The notes under the pieces were generated by a model. The model had not been told where the DNA came from. It was given only the letters and a program-made list of their open reading frames with translations, and searched no databases. Made by a program: the position numbers and the translations under genes. This document shows, in pieces, positions 1 through 5,138 of a DNA stretch of 5,138 nucleotides. Location: NCBI GenBank assembly GCA_900290315.1, contig OKRF01000256.1, positions 1 to 5,138 on the forward strand, in the 5' to 3' direction. This DNA comes from Candidatus Sulfopaludibacter sp. SbA3. Its GTDB lineage: Bacteria > Acidobacteriota > Terriglobia > Bryobacterales > Bryobacteraceae. Position 1 is the first letter of the stretch. Each line of letters begins with the position of its first letter.

Positions 1-1333
1 TCGCGCCGTGCCCATGCTGCCCTTCGAACTATCGACGAATATCTGCTCCCTGGTGCCGCATGCCGACAGGCTGGTGCTTTCCGCCCTCCTGGAAATCGAT
101 CATCAAGGCGAGGTGGTGGGCCAGGAATTCACCGCCGGAGTCATCCGCAGTGCGGAGCGGATGACCTATGCCAACGTCCATTCGTTGCTGGAGGGCGATG
201 CCGGCCTGCGCGATCGCTACCGGGCGCTGGTGGCGCGCTTCGAATTGATGCAGGAACTGGCGCTGATCCTGAACCGCAAGCGCGTGCGCCGCGGATCCAT
301 CGATTTCGACTTGCCCGAACCGCTCATCGAATTCGATGAATGGGGCGCCATGACCGGTGTCACGCGCGCTCCGCGAAACATTGCCCATCGCCTCATCGAA
401 GAATTCATGCTGGCTGCTAACGAAGCGGTGGCGGGGCACCTGGAACATGCCGGAATCGCGTCCATCTACCGCATCCACGAAGTGCCCGATCCGCGCCGCG
501 TGCTGGAATTCGAGGAGGTGGCCGCGCATTTCGGGTACTCGCTCGGCATCGGCGCGATTCCGGTGAAGAAGTTCGGCTACACCGACAAGCGCCGCGATGG
601 CAGCAAGCAGCGCAAAGAGATCGTGCTGCCCGGCCAGACGAATATCTCGTCGCGGCACTACCAGAAGCTGGTCTCGAAAATCGAAGGCAAACCCGAAGAG
701 CGCATCCTCAGCTACCTGATGCTGCGTTCGCTACGCCAGGCGCGCTACCACGTGGATAACGTAGGCCACTTCGCTCTGGCGGCCGCCAGCTACACCCATT
801 TCACGTCGCCGATCCGCCGCTATCCCGACCTGGAGATTCATCGCCTGCTGCGCGGCGTGATGGAAGACCGCATCGCCTCTCTGCCGCAGGAGGGCGAACT
901 CCGCGCCATCGCGGAAGAAAGTTCGCAATCCGAGCGCCACGCCGCCGATGCCGAGCGCGAACTGGTGGAGTGGAAGAAAGTGAAGTTCATGGCCGAGCGC
1001 GTAGGCCAGGATTTCGACGCCCTCATCATCAGCACAGCCAAATACGGCCTGTTTGTCGAACTGGCCGACCTGTTCATTGAAGGCCTCGTGCCTATCGACA
1101 GCCTCCCCGGAGACCAGTACACTTATCAGGAGAACATCCGCAAGATCGTGGGCCGGCGCACTCGCCGCGAGTATTCCATCGGCGGCCAGGTGCGCGTGAT
1201 TCTCGACCGGGTGGATGCCAACGAGCGGAAGCTGCAGTTTTCAATCCTGGAAGATGAAGCCCCTCGAACCAAGCGATCTGGTGTCAATCCCCGGCGGCAC
1301 GTTTCTCATGGGCCAAAACGACGGCCGCGATGA
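1..1333 (+). CDS. rnr: Ribonuclease R / RNase II-family 3'-5' exoribonuclease, C-terminal part (5' truncated by window edge)
   Basis: The open frame reads from base 2 and is already inside the RNB nuclease domain, so the true start is outside the window; the GTG at 8 is only an internal valine. Visible signatures are the VPMLP...LCSL-like segment (about 11-60, here NICSLVPHADRL) and the family hallmark HFTSPIRRYPDL (797-832), followed by an S1 RNA-binding domain (about 1001-1250) and a basic tail ending in PKRRPR. RNase R degrades structured RNA processively from the 3' end in the cytoplasm. The metal-binding aspartate cluster lies upstream and cannot be checked. Compared with remembered E. 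coli RNase R there are about 25 extra Lys/Arg-rich residues near 551-628. The S1 domain and basic tail favour RNase R over RNase II. The last 80 bases overlap the next gene in a different frame, so the tail is partly encoded by that gene's 5' end. Confidence 0.9.
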   Translation, partial: RAVPMLPFELSTNICSLVPHADRLVLSALLEIDHQGEVVGQEFTAGVIRSAERMTYANVHSLLEGDAGLRDRYRALVARFELMQELALILNRKRVRRGSIDFDLPEPLIEFDEWGAMTGVTRAPRNIAHRLIEEFMLAANEAVAGHLEHAGIASIYRIHEVPDPRRVLEFEEVAAHFGYSLGIGAIPVKKFGYTDKRRDGSKQRKEIVLPGQTNISSRHYQKLVSKIEGKPEERILSYLMLRSLRQARYHVDNVGHFALAAASYTHFTSPIRRYPDLEIHRLLRGVMEDRIASLPQEGELRAIAEESSQSERHAADAERELVEWKKVKFMAERVGQDFDALIISTAKYGLFVELADLFIEGLVPIDSLPGDQYTYQENIRKIVGRRTRREYSIGGQVRVILDRVDANERKLQFSILEDEAPRTKRSGVNPRRHVSHGPKRRPR

Positions 1334-1910
1334 AGAGCGTCCGGCGCACCGCGTCACCGTGGCGCCGTTTCGTCTCTGCCGCTACCAGGTGAGCAATGCC
1401 CACTACGCCGCGTTCCGCCTGTTTGACTACCAACGCGCCGAGCTGCCGGTAACTAGCGTGAGTTGGTTCGACGCCTCGGAATTCTGCGCCTGGTTGAGCC
1501 GTCAATGGGGATGCGAAGTCCGCCTGCCCACCGAAGCGGAATGGGAATTTGCCGCGCGCGGTGGCCTGGAACAGAAGTTATATCCCTGGGGTGACCGTCC
1601 TGTAACGGACCGGCCCCGCTACGCCGAACGTTGGCGCGAAGGTTCCGAACCAGTCGCCCAATCCGAGCCCAATGGTTACGGTCTCTTCGACATGTGCGAG
1701 AACGTGCACGAGTGGTGCAGCGATTGGTACGACCCCACTTACTACGCCGTTTCGCCCGCGGAGAATCCGCAGGGTCCGCCCACCGGCTCGCGCCGTGCCT
1801 CCCGCGGCGGCGCCTGGCGCCATCAGATTAAAATTGCCCGCTGCGCCGCCCGCAGCAGCATCCCTCCCGAATTCCGCTACGCCGACTACGGTTTTCGTGT
1901 GGCTATGTAG
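1254..1910 (+). CDS. SUMF1/FGE-sulfatase-fold protein lacking the formylglycine-generating cysteine pair
   Basis: This is a 218-residue protein of the formylglycine-generating-enzyme (C-type-lectin-like) fold. Landmarks in order are SIPGGTFLMG (11-20), a VSNAHYAAF segment (46-54; usually VTNAQY), VTSVSWFDASEFCAWLS (66-82), RLPTEAEWEFAARGG (90-104), YPWGD (110-114), NGYGLFDMCENVHEWCSDWY (140-159), SRGGAWR (183-189) and the terminal YGFRVAM. True FGE enzymes have two catalytic cysteines shortly after the RGG motif. Here that stretch is short and has a single Cys197 in RCAARS, so oxidation of sulfatase cysteine is unlikely. The paralogous family includes binding, kinase-associated and oxidoreductase-like members, and its role here is unknown. 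No signal peptide is seen. The ATG at 1254 is chosen because the conserved core starts about 10 residues later; its Shine-Dalgarno is poor (GGAAG directly abuts the ATG). The ATG at 1215 would add 13 non-family residues. It overlaps the RNase R gene by 80 bases, implying co-transcription. Confidence 0.85.
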   Translation: MKPLEPSDLVSIPGGTFLMGQNDGRDEERPAHRVTVAPFRLCRYQVSNAHYAAFRLFDYQRAELPVTSVSWFDASEFCAWLSRQWGCEVRLPTEAEWEFAARGGLEQKLYPWGDRPVTDRPRYAERWREGSEPVAQSEPNGYGLFDMCENVHEWCSDWYDPTYYAVSPAENPQGPPTGSRRASRGGAWRHQIKIARCAARSSIPPEFRYADYGFRVAM

Positions 1911-1940
1911 GGCACGCTTCAGCTAAGCTTCAGGTTGCCC

Positions 1941-2023
1941 CCGGCCGCAGGCCGGCGTCGCCGGAGCAGGGCGCCGTCTTTGGAGCTCGATAGGCTCCGT
2001 GCGCCGTGCCGAGAAACTCGCAC
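1941..2023 (+). other. Cluster of three adjacent stem-loops downstream of the FGE-like gene
   Basis: Three inverted repeats follow each other. CCGGCC (1941-1946) pairs with GGCCGG (1950-1955) across a 3-base loop. GGCGC (1970-1974) pairs with GCGCC (2001-2005), enclosing GGAGC (1982-1986) paired with GCTCC (1994-1998). GTGC-c-GAG (2006-2013) pairs with CTC-GCAC (2017-2023) across an AAA loop with one bulged C. No run of T follows any of them, so they are not textbook intrinsic terminators. They could mark a transcript 3' end, be a dispersed intergenic repeat, or be a small structured RNA. The pairings are read directly; the role is inferred. Confidence 0.4.
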
Positions 2024-2114
2024 TCCGCCGTAGCGCACCGGTGTGTGTCCATCGCCTGGGCACTTGGGTTTTCACCGACAACGCCCCCTATTTCGGCTTC
2101 CGCTATCCGCTCCC

Positions 2115-2163
2115 GCCACCTGGCAAGACTCGCACTCGGTGGCAAACCACCCCGCCACCGTGC
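2115..2163 (+). promoter_or_regulatory. Overlapping, mutually exclusive stem-loops upstream of the sigma gene
   Basis: CGGTGGC (2137-2143) is perfectly complementary to GCCACCG (2154-2160) across a 10-base loop, with a possible three-pair extension GCA (2132-2134)/TGC (2161-2163) past a two-base bulge. The same GGTGGC (2138-2143) can instead pair with the upstream GCCACC (2115-2120). Two competing structures sharing one strand are the layout of an attenuator or switch. No ligand-binding core or T-run is visible, and the element lies more than 230 bases before the start codon. Confidence 0.25.
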
Positions 2164-2196
2164 CTTTCGAATCAAGCAACACCCCATCTCAAACCC

Positions 2197-2229
2197 GAGC
2201 AAACTGTTTTCAATACAGCAATGTTGCTC
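2197..2229 (+). promoter_or_regulatory. Nested inverted repeat (operator-like dyad or RNA hairpin)
   Basis: GAGCAA (2197-2202) pairs with TTGCTC (2224-2229), and inside it CTGT (2204-2207) pairs with ACAG (2215-2218) across a 7-base loop. An overlapping compact dyad AGCAA-TG-TTGCT spans 2217-2228. It sits in one of the AT-richer parts of the intergenic region and directly abuts the weak -10-like TATCCT (2230-2235), a position suitable for a repressor or activator site. No regulator can be named. Confidence 0.25.
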
Positions 2230-2265
2230 TATCCTATCAATAACTTACACCCCCCAAAGCCCACA

Positions 2266-2291
2266 GGCGACTTTCAGATTGGAGTGTCGCC
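2266..2291 (+). promoter_or_regulatory. GGCGAC/GTCGCC inverted repeat in the sigma-gene leader
   Basis: GGCGAC (2266-2271) is perfectly complementary to GTCGCC (2286-2291) across a 14-base loop. It lies about 105 bases before the sigma-factor ATG and is followed by the A/T-rich CAAAATTTGATT and then the tandem 7-mer TTCCTCG. It may be a leader hairpin or a protein-binding site. A 6-bp stem with a 14-base loop can occur by chance in GC-rich DNA. Confidence 0.25.
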
Positions 2292-2395
2292 AAAATTTGA
2301 TTCCTCGTTCCTCGAAATCGCCTTCCTGGCCACCTGTCACTTGCCGCCTCCCCAACCCCTGCATCTTGCTAACCGCTTTGTCACCATAGAGTCTA

Positions 2396-2995
2396 ATGAA
2401 CAGCCGGATGGAGCTGAATGATGTACTGGCCGTCAGTAGGGCGCGGTCGGGTGATACCGACGCCTTTCGGGTGCTCGTCGAGCGCCACAGCCGATCTCTT
2501 TTCCGGCTGGCTTTTCGTATGACTGGGAATCAACAAGACGCAGAAGACGTGGTGCAGGAGAGCTTCCTCCGCGCCTACAAACAACTCGCCAAATTTGACG
2601 AGCGAGCCAGCTTCGGAACGTGGCTGTACCGCATTGCCGCCAACTGCTCGCTGGACCTGGTGCGCTCCCGGAAACGGCGTTCGGAGCACCTGGCGCCGGC
2701 GATGGATACCAGCGGGGCTGAAGTGGAAGATCCGGTAGTTTCGCTTCCTTCGACAGACCCCAACCCGGAACGTTTGGCGTTGAGCACCGAAGTCCGCGAG
2801 CGCGTGGCCGAAGCCATGCGCGATTTGAGCCCAACGGAGCGCACGGCGTTCGTGCTCCGCCATTTTGAGGGCATGTGTATGGAAGAAGTCAGCCGCGTGC
2901 TGGATTGCCAACCCGGCGCGGCCAAGCACAGCGTGTTTCGCGCGGTGCAGAAGTTGAGAAGGGCCCTGGAGCCCGTGGCGAGTCCGGCAAAATGA
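2396..2995 (+). CDS. ECF-subfamily RNA polymerase sigma factor (RpoE-like)
   Basis: This is a 199-residue protein, a normal length for a two-domain extracytoplasmic-function sigma factor, which directs RNA polymerase to stress or envelope promoters. The sigma-2 domain covers about residues 24-95, with region 2.2 DAEDVVQESFLRAYKQL (48-64), which contacts the core enzyme, and region 2.3/2.4 FGTWLYRIAANCSLDLVRSR (73-92), which melts and reads the -10 element. A variable acidic linker (about 96-125) leads to sigma-4 (about 127-193), with LSPTERTAFVLRHFEGM (144-160) and a helix-turn-helix ending in GAAKHSVFRAVQKLR. The usual TVKSR at the recognition helix is replaced by AAKHS. The start is ATG 2396, with a weak AGAG four bases upstream; ATG 2408 (Met5) is a real alternative. 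The stop overlaps the start of the following anti-sigma gene (ATGA), a typical sigma/anti-sigma pair with coupled translation. Autoregulation is likely for the family but not shown. Confidence 0.93.
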   Translation: MNSRMELNDVLAVSRARSGDTDAFRVLVERHSRSLFRLAFRMTGNQQDAEDVVQESFLRAYKQLAKFDERASFGTWLYRIAANCSLDLVRSRKRRSEHLAPAMDTSGAEVEDPVVSLPSTDPNPERLALSTEVRERVAEAMRDLSPTERTAFVLRHFEGMCMEEVSRVLDCQPGAAKHSVFRAVQKLRRALEPVASPAK

Positions 2996-3759
2996 ACCAC
3001 CTTACGGAAGAACAACTGATTTTGCACTACTACGGCGAAGAGGGCGATGCCCTGGCCGCCGAGCAGCACCTGGACGAATGCGAGGGCTGCCGCGACCTGT
3101 TCGGATCGCTGCAGCGGGTGCTGAACGTGGTGGATTCCCTGCCGGTGCCCGACCCCGGAATCGGGTATGAAGCGCGGGTTTGGGGACAGATCGAGCGGGC
3201 CTTGCCGGTACGCCGGCGTTTCCGGCTGCCGGACATTTCGTGGCGCTGGATGGCCGCCGGCGCCGCCTTGGCGAGCCTGCTGGTAGCGGCGTTCCTCGCC
3301 GGGCGCTTCTTCCCGCAGGGCCGCAAGCCGGAAACCATGGCCTCGGCAGTCGACTCCCAGCATGGCGAGCGCGTTCTGCTGGTGGCCGTTGGCGACTATC
3401 TGGAACGGTCTCAGATGGTGCTGGTCGAATTGAGCAATGCCCACCCCCATGGGTCGTTGGATATCACTTCGCAGCAGGAACGCGCCGGGGACCTGGTCAG
3501 CGAGAGTCGTTTATACCGCCAGACGGCGGAGCATACCGGAGACGGAGCTGTCGCCGGGGTGCTGGAGGACTTGGATCGCGTGCTGCTGGACATCACCCAC
3601 GCGCCTTCCAAAATCTCTCCGCGTGAGTTGGAAAGTCTGCGCCAGCGGCTGGAAGCCGAGGGCATTCTGTTCAAGATACGGGTAATGGGCTCCAACGTCC
3701 GGAACCAGGAAGAACCGACGGGAGCCGGCGGGACCTCAGGGGCTCGCCAGAAATTATAG
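2992..3759 (+). CDS. Membrane-anchored zinc-finger (ZAS, zf-HC2) anti-sigma factor
   Basis: This is a 255-residue single-pass membrane protein predicted to sequester the upstream sigma factor. The N-terminal cytoplasmic part has the anti-sigma zinc motif His26-x3-Cys30-x2-Cys33 in HLDECEGC; His3 or His12 may be the fourth ligand. Residues about 86-107 form one hydrophobic helix (MAAGAALASLLVAAFLAG), preceded by an Arg-rich stretch RVR-type (74-78), which fits an N-in orientation. Residues about 108-255 would be periplasmic: a helical region with GERVLLVAVGDYLERSQMVL and a conserved-looking ISPRELESLRQRLEAEGILFKIRVM-type segment (its core is split here), then a disordered Gly/Glu-rich tail. 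ATG 2992 is chosen because it begins the family motif MNHLTEEQL and forms a 4-base ATGA overlap with the sigma gene; upstream codons in this frame lie inside the sigma gene. Release could be by proteolysis or by metal or redox change; the sequence does not decide. Confidence 0.9.
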   Translation: MNHLTEEQLILHYYGEEGDALAAEQHLDECEGCRDLFGSLQRVLNVVDSLPVPDPGIGYEARVWGQIERALPVRRRFRLPDISWRWMAAGAALASLLVAAFLAGRFFPQGRKPETMASAVDSQHGERVLLVAVGDYLERSQMVLVELSNAHPHGSLDITSQQERAGDLVSESRLYRQTAEHTGDGAVAGVLEDLDRVLLDITHAPSKISPRELESLRQRLEAEGILFKIRVMGSNVRNQEEPTGAGGTSGARQKL

Positions 3760-3763
3760 AGGG
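3758..3763 (+). promoter_or_regulatory. Ribosome binding site for the exported repeat protein
   Basis: AGAGGG overlaps the anti-sigma stop codon (TAG, 3757-3759) and lies 12 bases before the ATG at 3776. The spacing is slightly long, but it is the best purine-rich stretch here and fixes the start choice. Its position implies that the third gene is read from the same transcript as the sigma/anti-sigma pair. Confidence 0.5.
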
Positions 3764-3775
3764 TTAACAAACAAC

Positions 3776-5138
3776 ATGATTCGCTTTGCAAACGTGACAC
3801 CAATATGCTGCCTTGTGGCAGCATCCGCCCTGGCGCTGGCCCAACCAACCGCGCCACCACAACCTCCCGCCACGCCGGTTCCGGCGCAGGCGCCGATGGC
3901 CGCTCCGGCGCCGTATCCCGTGACCACGCCGGCCCCGGCGGCCCCGACCCCGATGGCCCGGCCCAAGGTTTACTTGGAAGGGCTGTCGAATCTCGATCTC
4001 AATATCGATGGCGACGCCCTCCAGCGGAAAATCGATGACGCCATGTCCAGGATCGATTTCGATCAGATCAACGAGCAGGCCACTCGCGGTGCCATCGATG
4101 CCATGTCAAAGATCGATTTCGACGCCATTAACGAACAGGCCTCTCGCGCCGCCGAGTTGGCCATGAGCCAGGATGAAAACCTGCAACGCATCAAGGAGCG
4201 TGCTGCCGAACTGCAAGATCGGTTTACCCTGGACAAGTTCAACTTTAACGGCATGGTGGCCTTCGCCCAACAGGCGCCCACCGCGCCGACTCCTCCCATG
4301 CCGCCCCAGCCGCCCATGCATCAGATCGTGGGGCCGGGGCAGAACATCTTCCGCATCAATGGCCGCAACTTCGCTGTGGACACACTCTACGATCGCGGAC
4401 AGCGCGCCCTCGACAGTCACAGCTTCGATACGGCTCTGGACGATTTCACCGAAGTGGCCACTCGCGGCGGCGCGCGCGCCGATGCGGCTCTCTATTGGAA
4501 GGCCTACACGTTGAATAAACTGGGCCGCCGCGACGAAGCCACCGCCGCCATCAACGAATTGCGTACCAAGTTCGCCAGCAGCCGCTGGCTGGATGATGCC
4601 AAGGCGCTGGAGATCGAAGTGAAGCAGTCCGCCGGCCAGAAGGTGACGCCCGAAAGTCAATCCGACGACGAACTGAAAATCCTGGCGCTTAACGGCCTGA
4701 TGCAGTCCGATCCCGACCGCGCCATCCCCACTCTGGAAAAGCTGCTGAAGACCGCCCAGTCTCCCAAGGTGAAGAAGCAAGTTGTCTACGTGTTGGCTGT
4801 CAGCAGTTCGCCCAAGGCACAGCAGTTGGTCGAACAGATCGCGCGCGGCGGCGCCAATCCCGACCTGCAGGTGCAGGCCATTCAGTACTTGGACCGCGGC
4901 AGCAAGCAGACGAATCGCGGCCAGATTCTGGCGGAGATCTATGGATCCACCACCGATGCGGCCGTCAAGCACGCCGTTCTCAGCGCTCTGGTCGCCGCCA
5001 AGGACAAGGAGCACCTGGTCCAGCTCGCCAAGAGCGAAAAGAACGCGGACCTGCGGCTGGACGCCATCAGCAAGGTCGGCTCCACTGCCGATCAAGCCGA
5101 GATGTGGCAGTTCTACCAGTCTGAGACCGACCCCGCCG
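3776..5138 (+). CDS. Exported TPR/HEAT-like repeat protein, 3' truncated by window edge
   Basis: The frame from ATG 3776 stays open to the window end: 454 codons with no stop. Residues 1-22 are a signal peptide with hydrophobic core CCLVAASALALA and a likely signal-peptidase I site ALA|Q; no lipobox is seen. Residues 23-63 are Pro/Ala-rich (16 prolines), a flexible linker. Residues about 70-150 are helical and charged and contain a 20-residue tandem repeat (89-128). A second Pro-rich spacer spans 167-181. Residues about 202-290 look like TPR units (YDRGQRALDSHSFDTALDDF, then YWKAYTLNKLGRRDEA), resembling the YbgF/BamD type. Residues 296-454 form about five helical units of roughly 30-32 residues, HEAT-like, with starts near 296, 329, 361, 393 and 423. 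The protein is probably periplasmic and acts as a scaffold or interaction surface. It is the third gene of the sigma/anti-sigma unit, 16 bases downstream. It could be a sensor partner of the anti-sigma factor or an output; the function is unknown. Confidence 0.85.
   Translation, partial: MIRFANVTPICCLVAASALALAQPTAPPQPPATPVPAQAPMAAPAPYPVTTPAPAAPTPMARPKVYLEGLSNLDLNIDGDALQRKIDDAMSRIDFDQINEQATRGAIDAMSKIDFDAINEQASRAAELAMSQDENLQRIKERAAELQDRFTLDKFNFNGMVAFAQQAPTAPTPPMPPQPPMHQIVGPGQNIFRINGRNFAVDTLYDRGQRALDSHSFDTALDDFTEVATRGGARADAALYWKAYTLNKLGRRDEATAAINELRTKFASSRWLDDAKALEIEVKQSAGQKVTPESQSDDELKILALNGLMQSDPDRAIPTLEKLLKTAQSPKVKKQVVYVLAVSSSPKAQQLVEQIARGGANPDLQVQAIQYLDRGSKQTNRGQILAEIYGSTTDAAVKHAVLSALVAAKDKEHLVQLAKSEKNADLRLDAISKVGSTADQAEMWQFYQSETDPA
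4040..4159 (+). repeat. In-frame 60-bp tandem duplication (20-residue repeat, two copies)
   Basis: Two units, 4040-4099 and 4100-4159, abut exactly and stay in frame. The encoded units share the pattern AMS[RK]IDFD[QA]INEQA[TS]R with 14 of 20 residues identical, while 43 of 60 bases match by my count. Several differences are silent (TCC/TCA, GAT/GAC, ATC/ATT, GAG/GAA), so the copies have diverged under protein-level constraint and are not a recent slip. A degenerate copy may precede it (residues about 73-88), and a third partial unit begins at 4160 with AMS. The units probably form amphipathic helices. Confidence 0.8.

Larger units (their letters stand above)
1911..2395. other. Gene-free intergenic region with multiple inverted repeats
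   Basis: These 485 bases separate the nuclease/FGE-like unit from the sigma-factor unit. Short open frames here on both strands give proteins with no recognisable motif and biased Pro/Cys/His composition, so I call no gene. The first part (1916-2023) is GC-rich and dense in stem-loops, and starts with a direct repeat GCTTCAG at 1916-1922 and 1927-1933. The second part (about 2160-2395) is C-rich on the + strand with AT-richer patches and should contain the promoter of the sigma operon. A tandem 7-mer TTCCTCG lies at 2301-2314. A weak housekeeping-like pair, TTTTCA (2207-2212) and TATCCT (2230-2235) with 17 bases between, is the best sigma-70-type candidate I could find; it matches only about 4 of 6 bases in each box. 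Confidence 0.7.

Noticed and set aside
29..658. Minus-strand open frame (209 codons) opposite the nuclease gene
   Set aside because: The + strand RNB domain fully explains this stretch; the antisense protein is His/Arg/Gln-rich without family features.
1254..1910. Calling the SUMF1-fold gene a functional formylglycine-generating enzyme
   Set aside because: The catalytic cysteine pair after the RGG motif is absent, so only the fold family is supported.
2327..2345. Possible sigma-54 promoter (TGGCC...TTGCC)
   Set aside because: The distance between the GG and GC elements is about three bases too long for sigma-54, so it cannot fit the -24/-12 geometry.
1999..2421. Overlapping + strand open frames in the intergenic region (starts 1999, 2006, 2043)
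   Set aside because: No Shine-Dalgarno, no recognisable motif, Pro/His/Cys-rich composition, and two of them run to or into the sigma gene region.
2575..3450. Minus-strand open frame (291 codons) across the sigma and anti-sigma genes
   Set aside because: It spans two well-supported + strand genes and has no recognisable domain.
4106..5095. Long minus-strand open frame (329 codons) opposite the repeat-protein gene
   Set aside because: It lies wholly inside the + strand gene, which has a signal peptide, RBS and clear TPR/HEAT-like pattern. The antisense translation shows no motif and reflects codon bias.
1..5138. CRISPR array, tRNA/rRNA gene, insertion sequence or prophage element
   Set aside because: No regularly spaced repeats, cloverleaf, transposase motif or terminal inverted repeats were found; the only tandem repeat is the in-frame coding one.

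Overview
The window is GC-rich, densely coded and has every convincing gene on the + strand. The best guess is an Acidobacteriota chromosome of the Solibacter/Bryobacterales type. This rests on the gene style: an ECF sigma factor, then a zinc-finger anti-sigma factor, then an exported TPR/HEAT-like protein, as I remember them from that group. It is an inference, and no rRNA or marker search was possible.

Block 1 (1-1910) holds two overlapping genes. The first is the C-terminal half of an RNase R/RNase II-family exoribonuclease: the end of the RNB domain, an S1 domain and a basic tail. Its start and its catalytic aspartates lie upstream of the window. The second is a small SUMF1/FGE-sulfatase-fold protein that begins inside the nuclease gene in another frame, with about 80 bases of overlap. 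It keeps the fold signatures but lacks the cysteine pair of true formylglycine-generating enzymes.

Block 2 (1911-2395) is a 485-base stretch with no credible gene. It contains several inverted repeats: a cluster just behind the FGE-like gene that could mark the end of that transcription unit, and three more leading up to the sigma gene that could be leader or operator structures.

Block 3 (2396-5138) is a three-gene unit. It encodes an ECF sigma factor, a membrane anti-sigma factor whose ATG overlaps the sigma stop codon (ATGA), and, 16 bases later, an exported protein. The exported protein has a Pro/Ala-rich linker, a 20-residue tandem repeat, a TPR-like region and HEAT-like helical repeats. 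It runs off the right edge without a stop (454 codons seen). A simple reading is that the anti-sigma factor holds the sigma factor at the membrane until an envelope signal releases it, and that the exported repeat protein is either the sensor partner or an output of the circuit. The architecture is visible in the sequence; the circuit itself is inferred.
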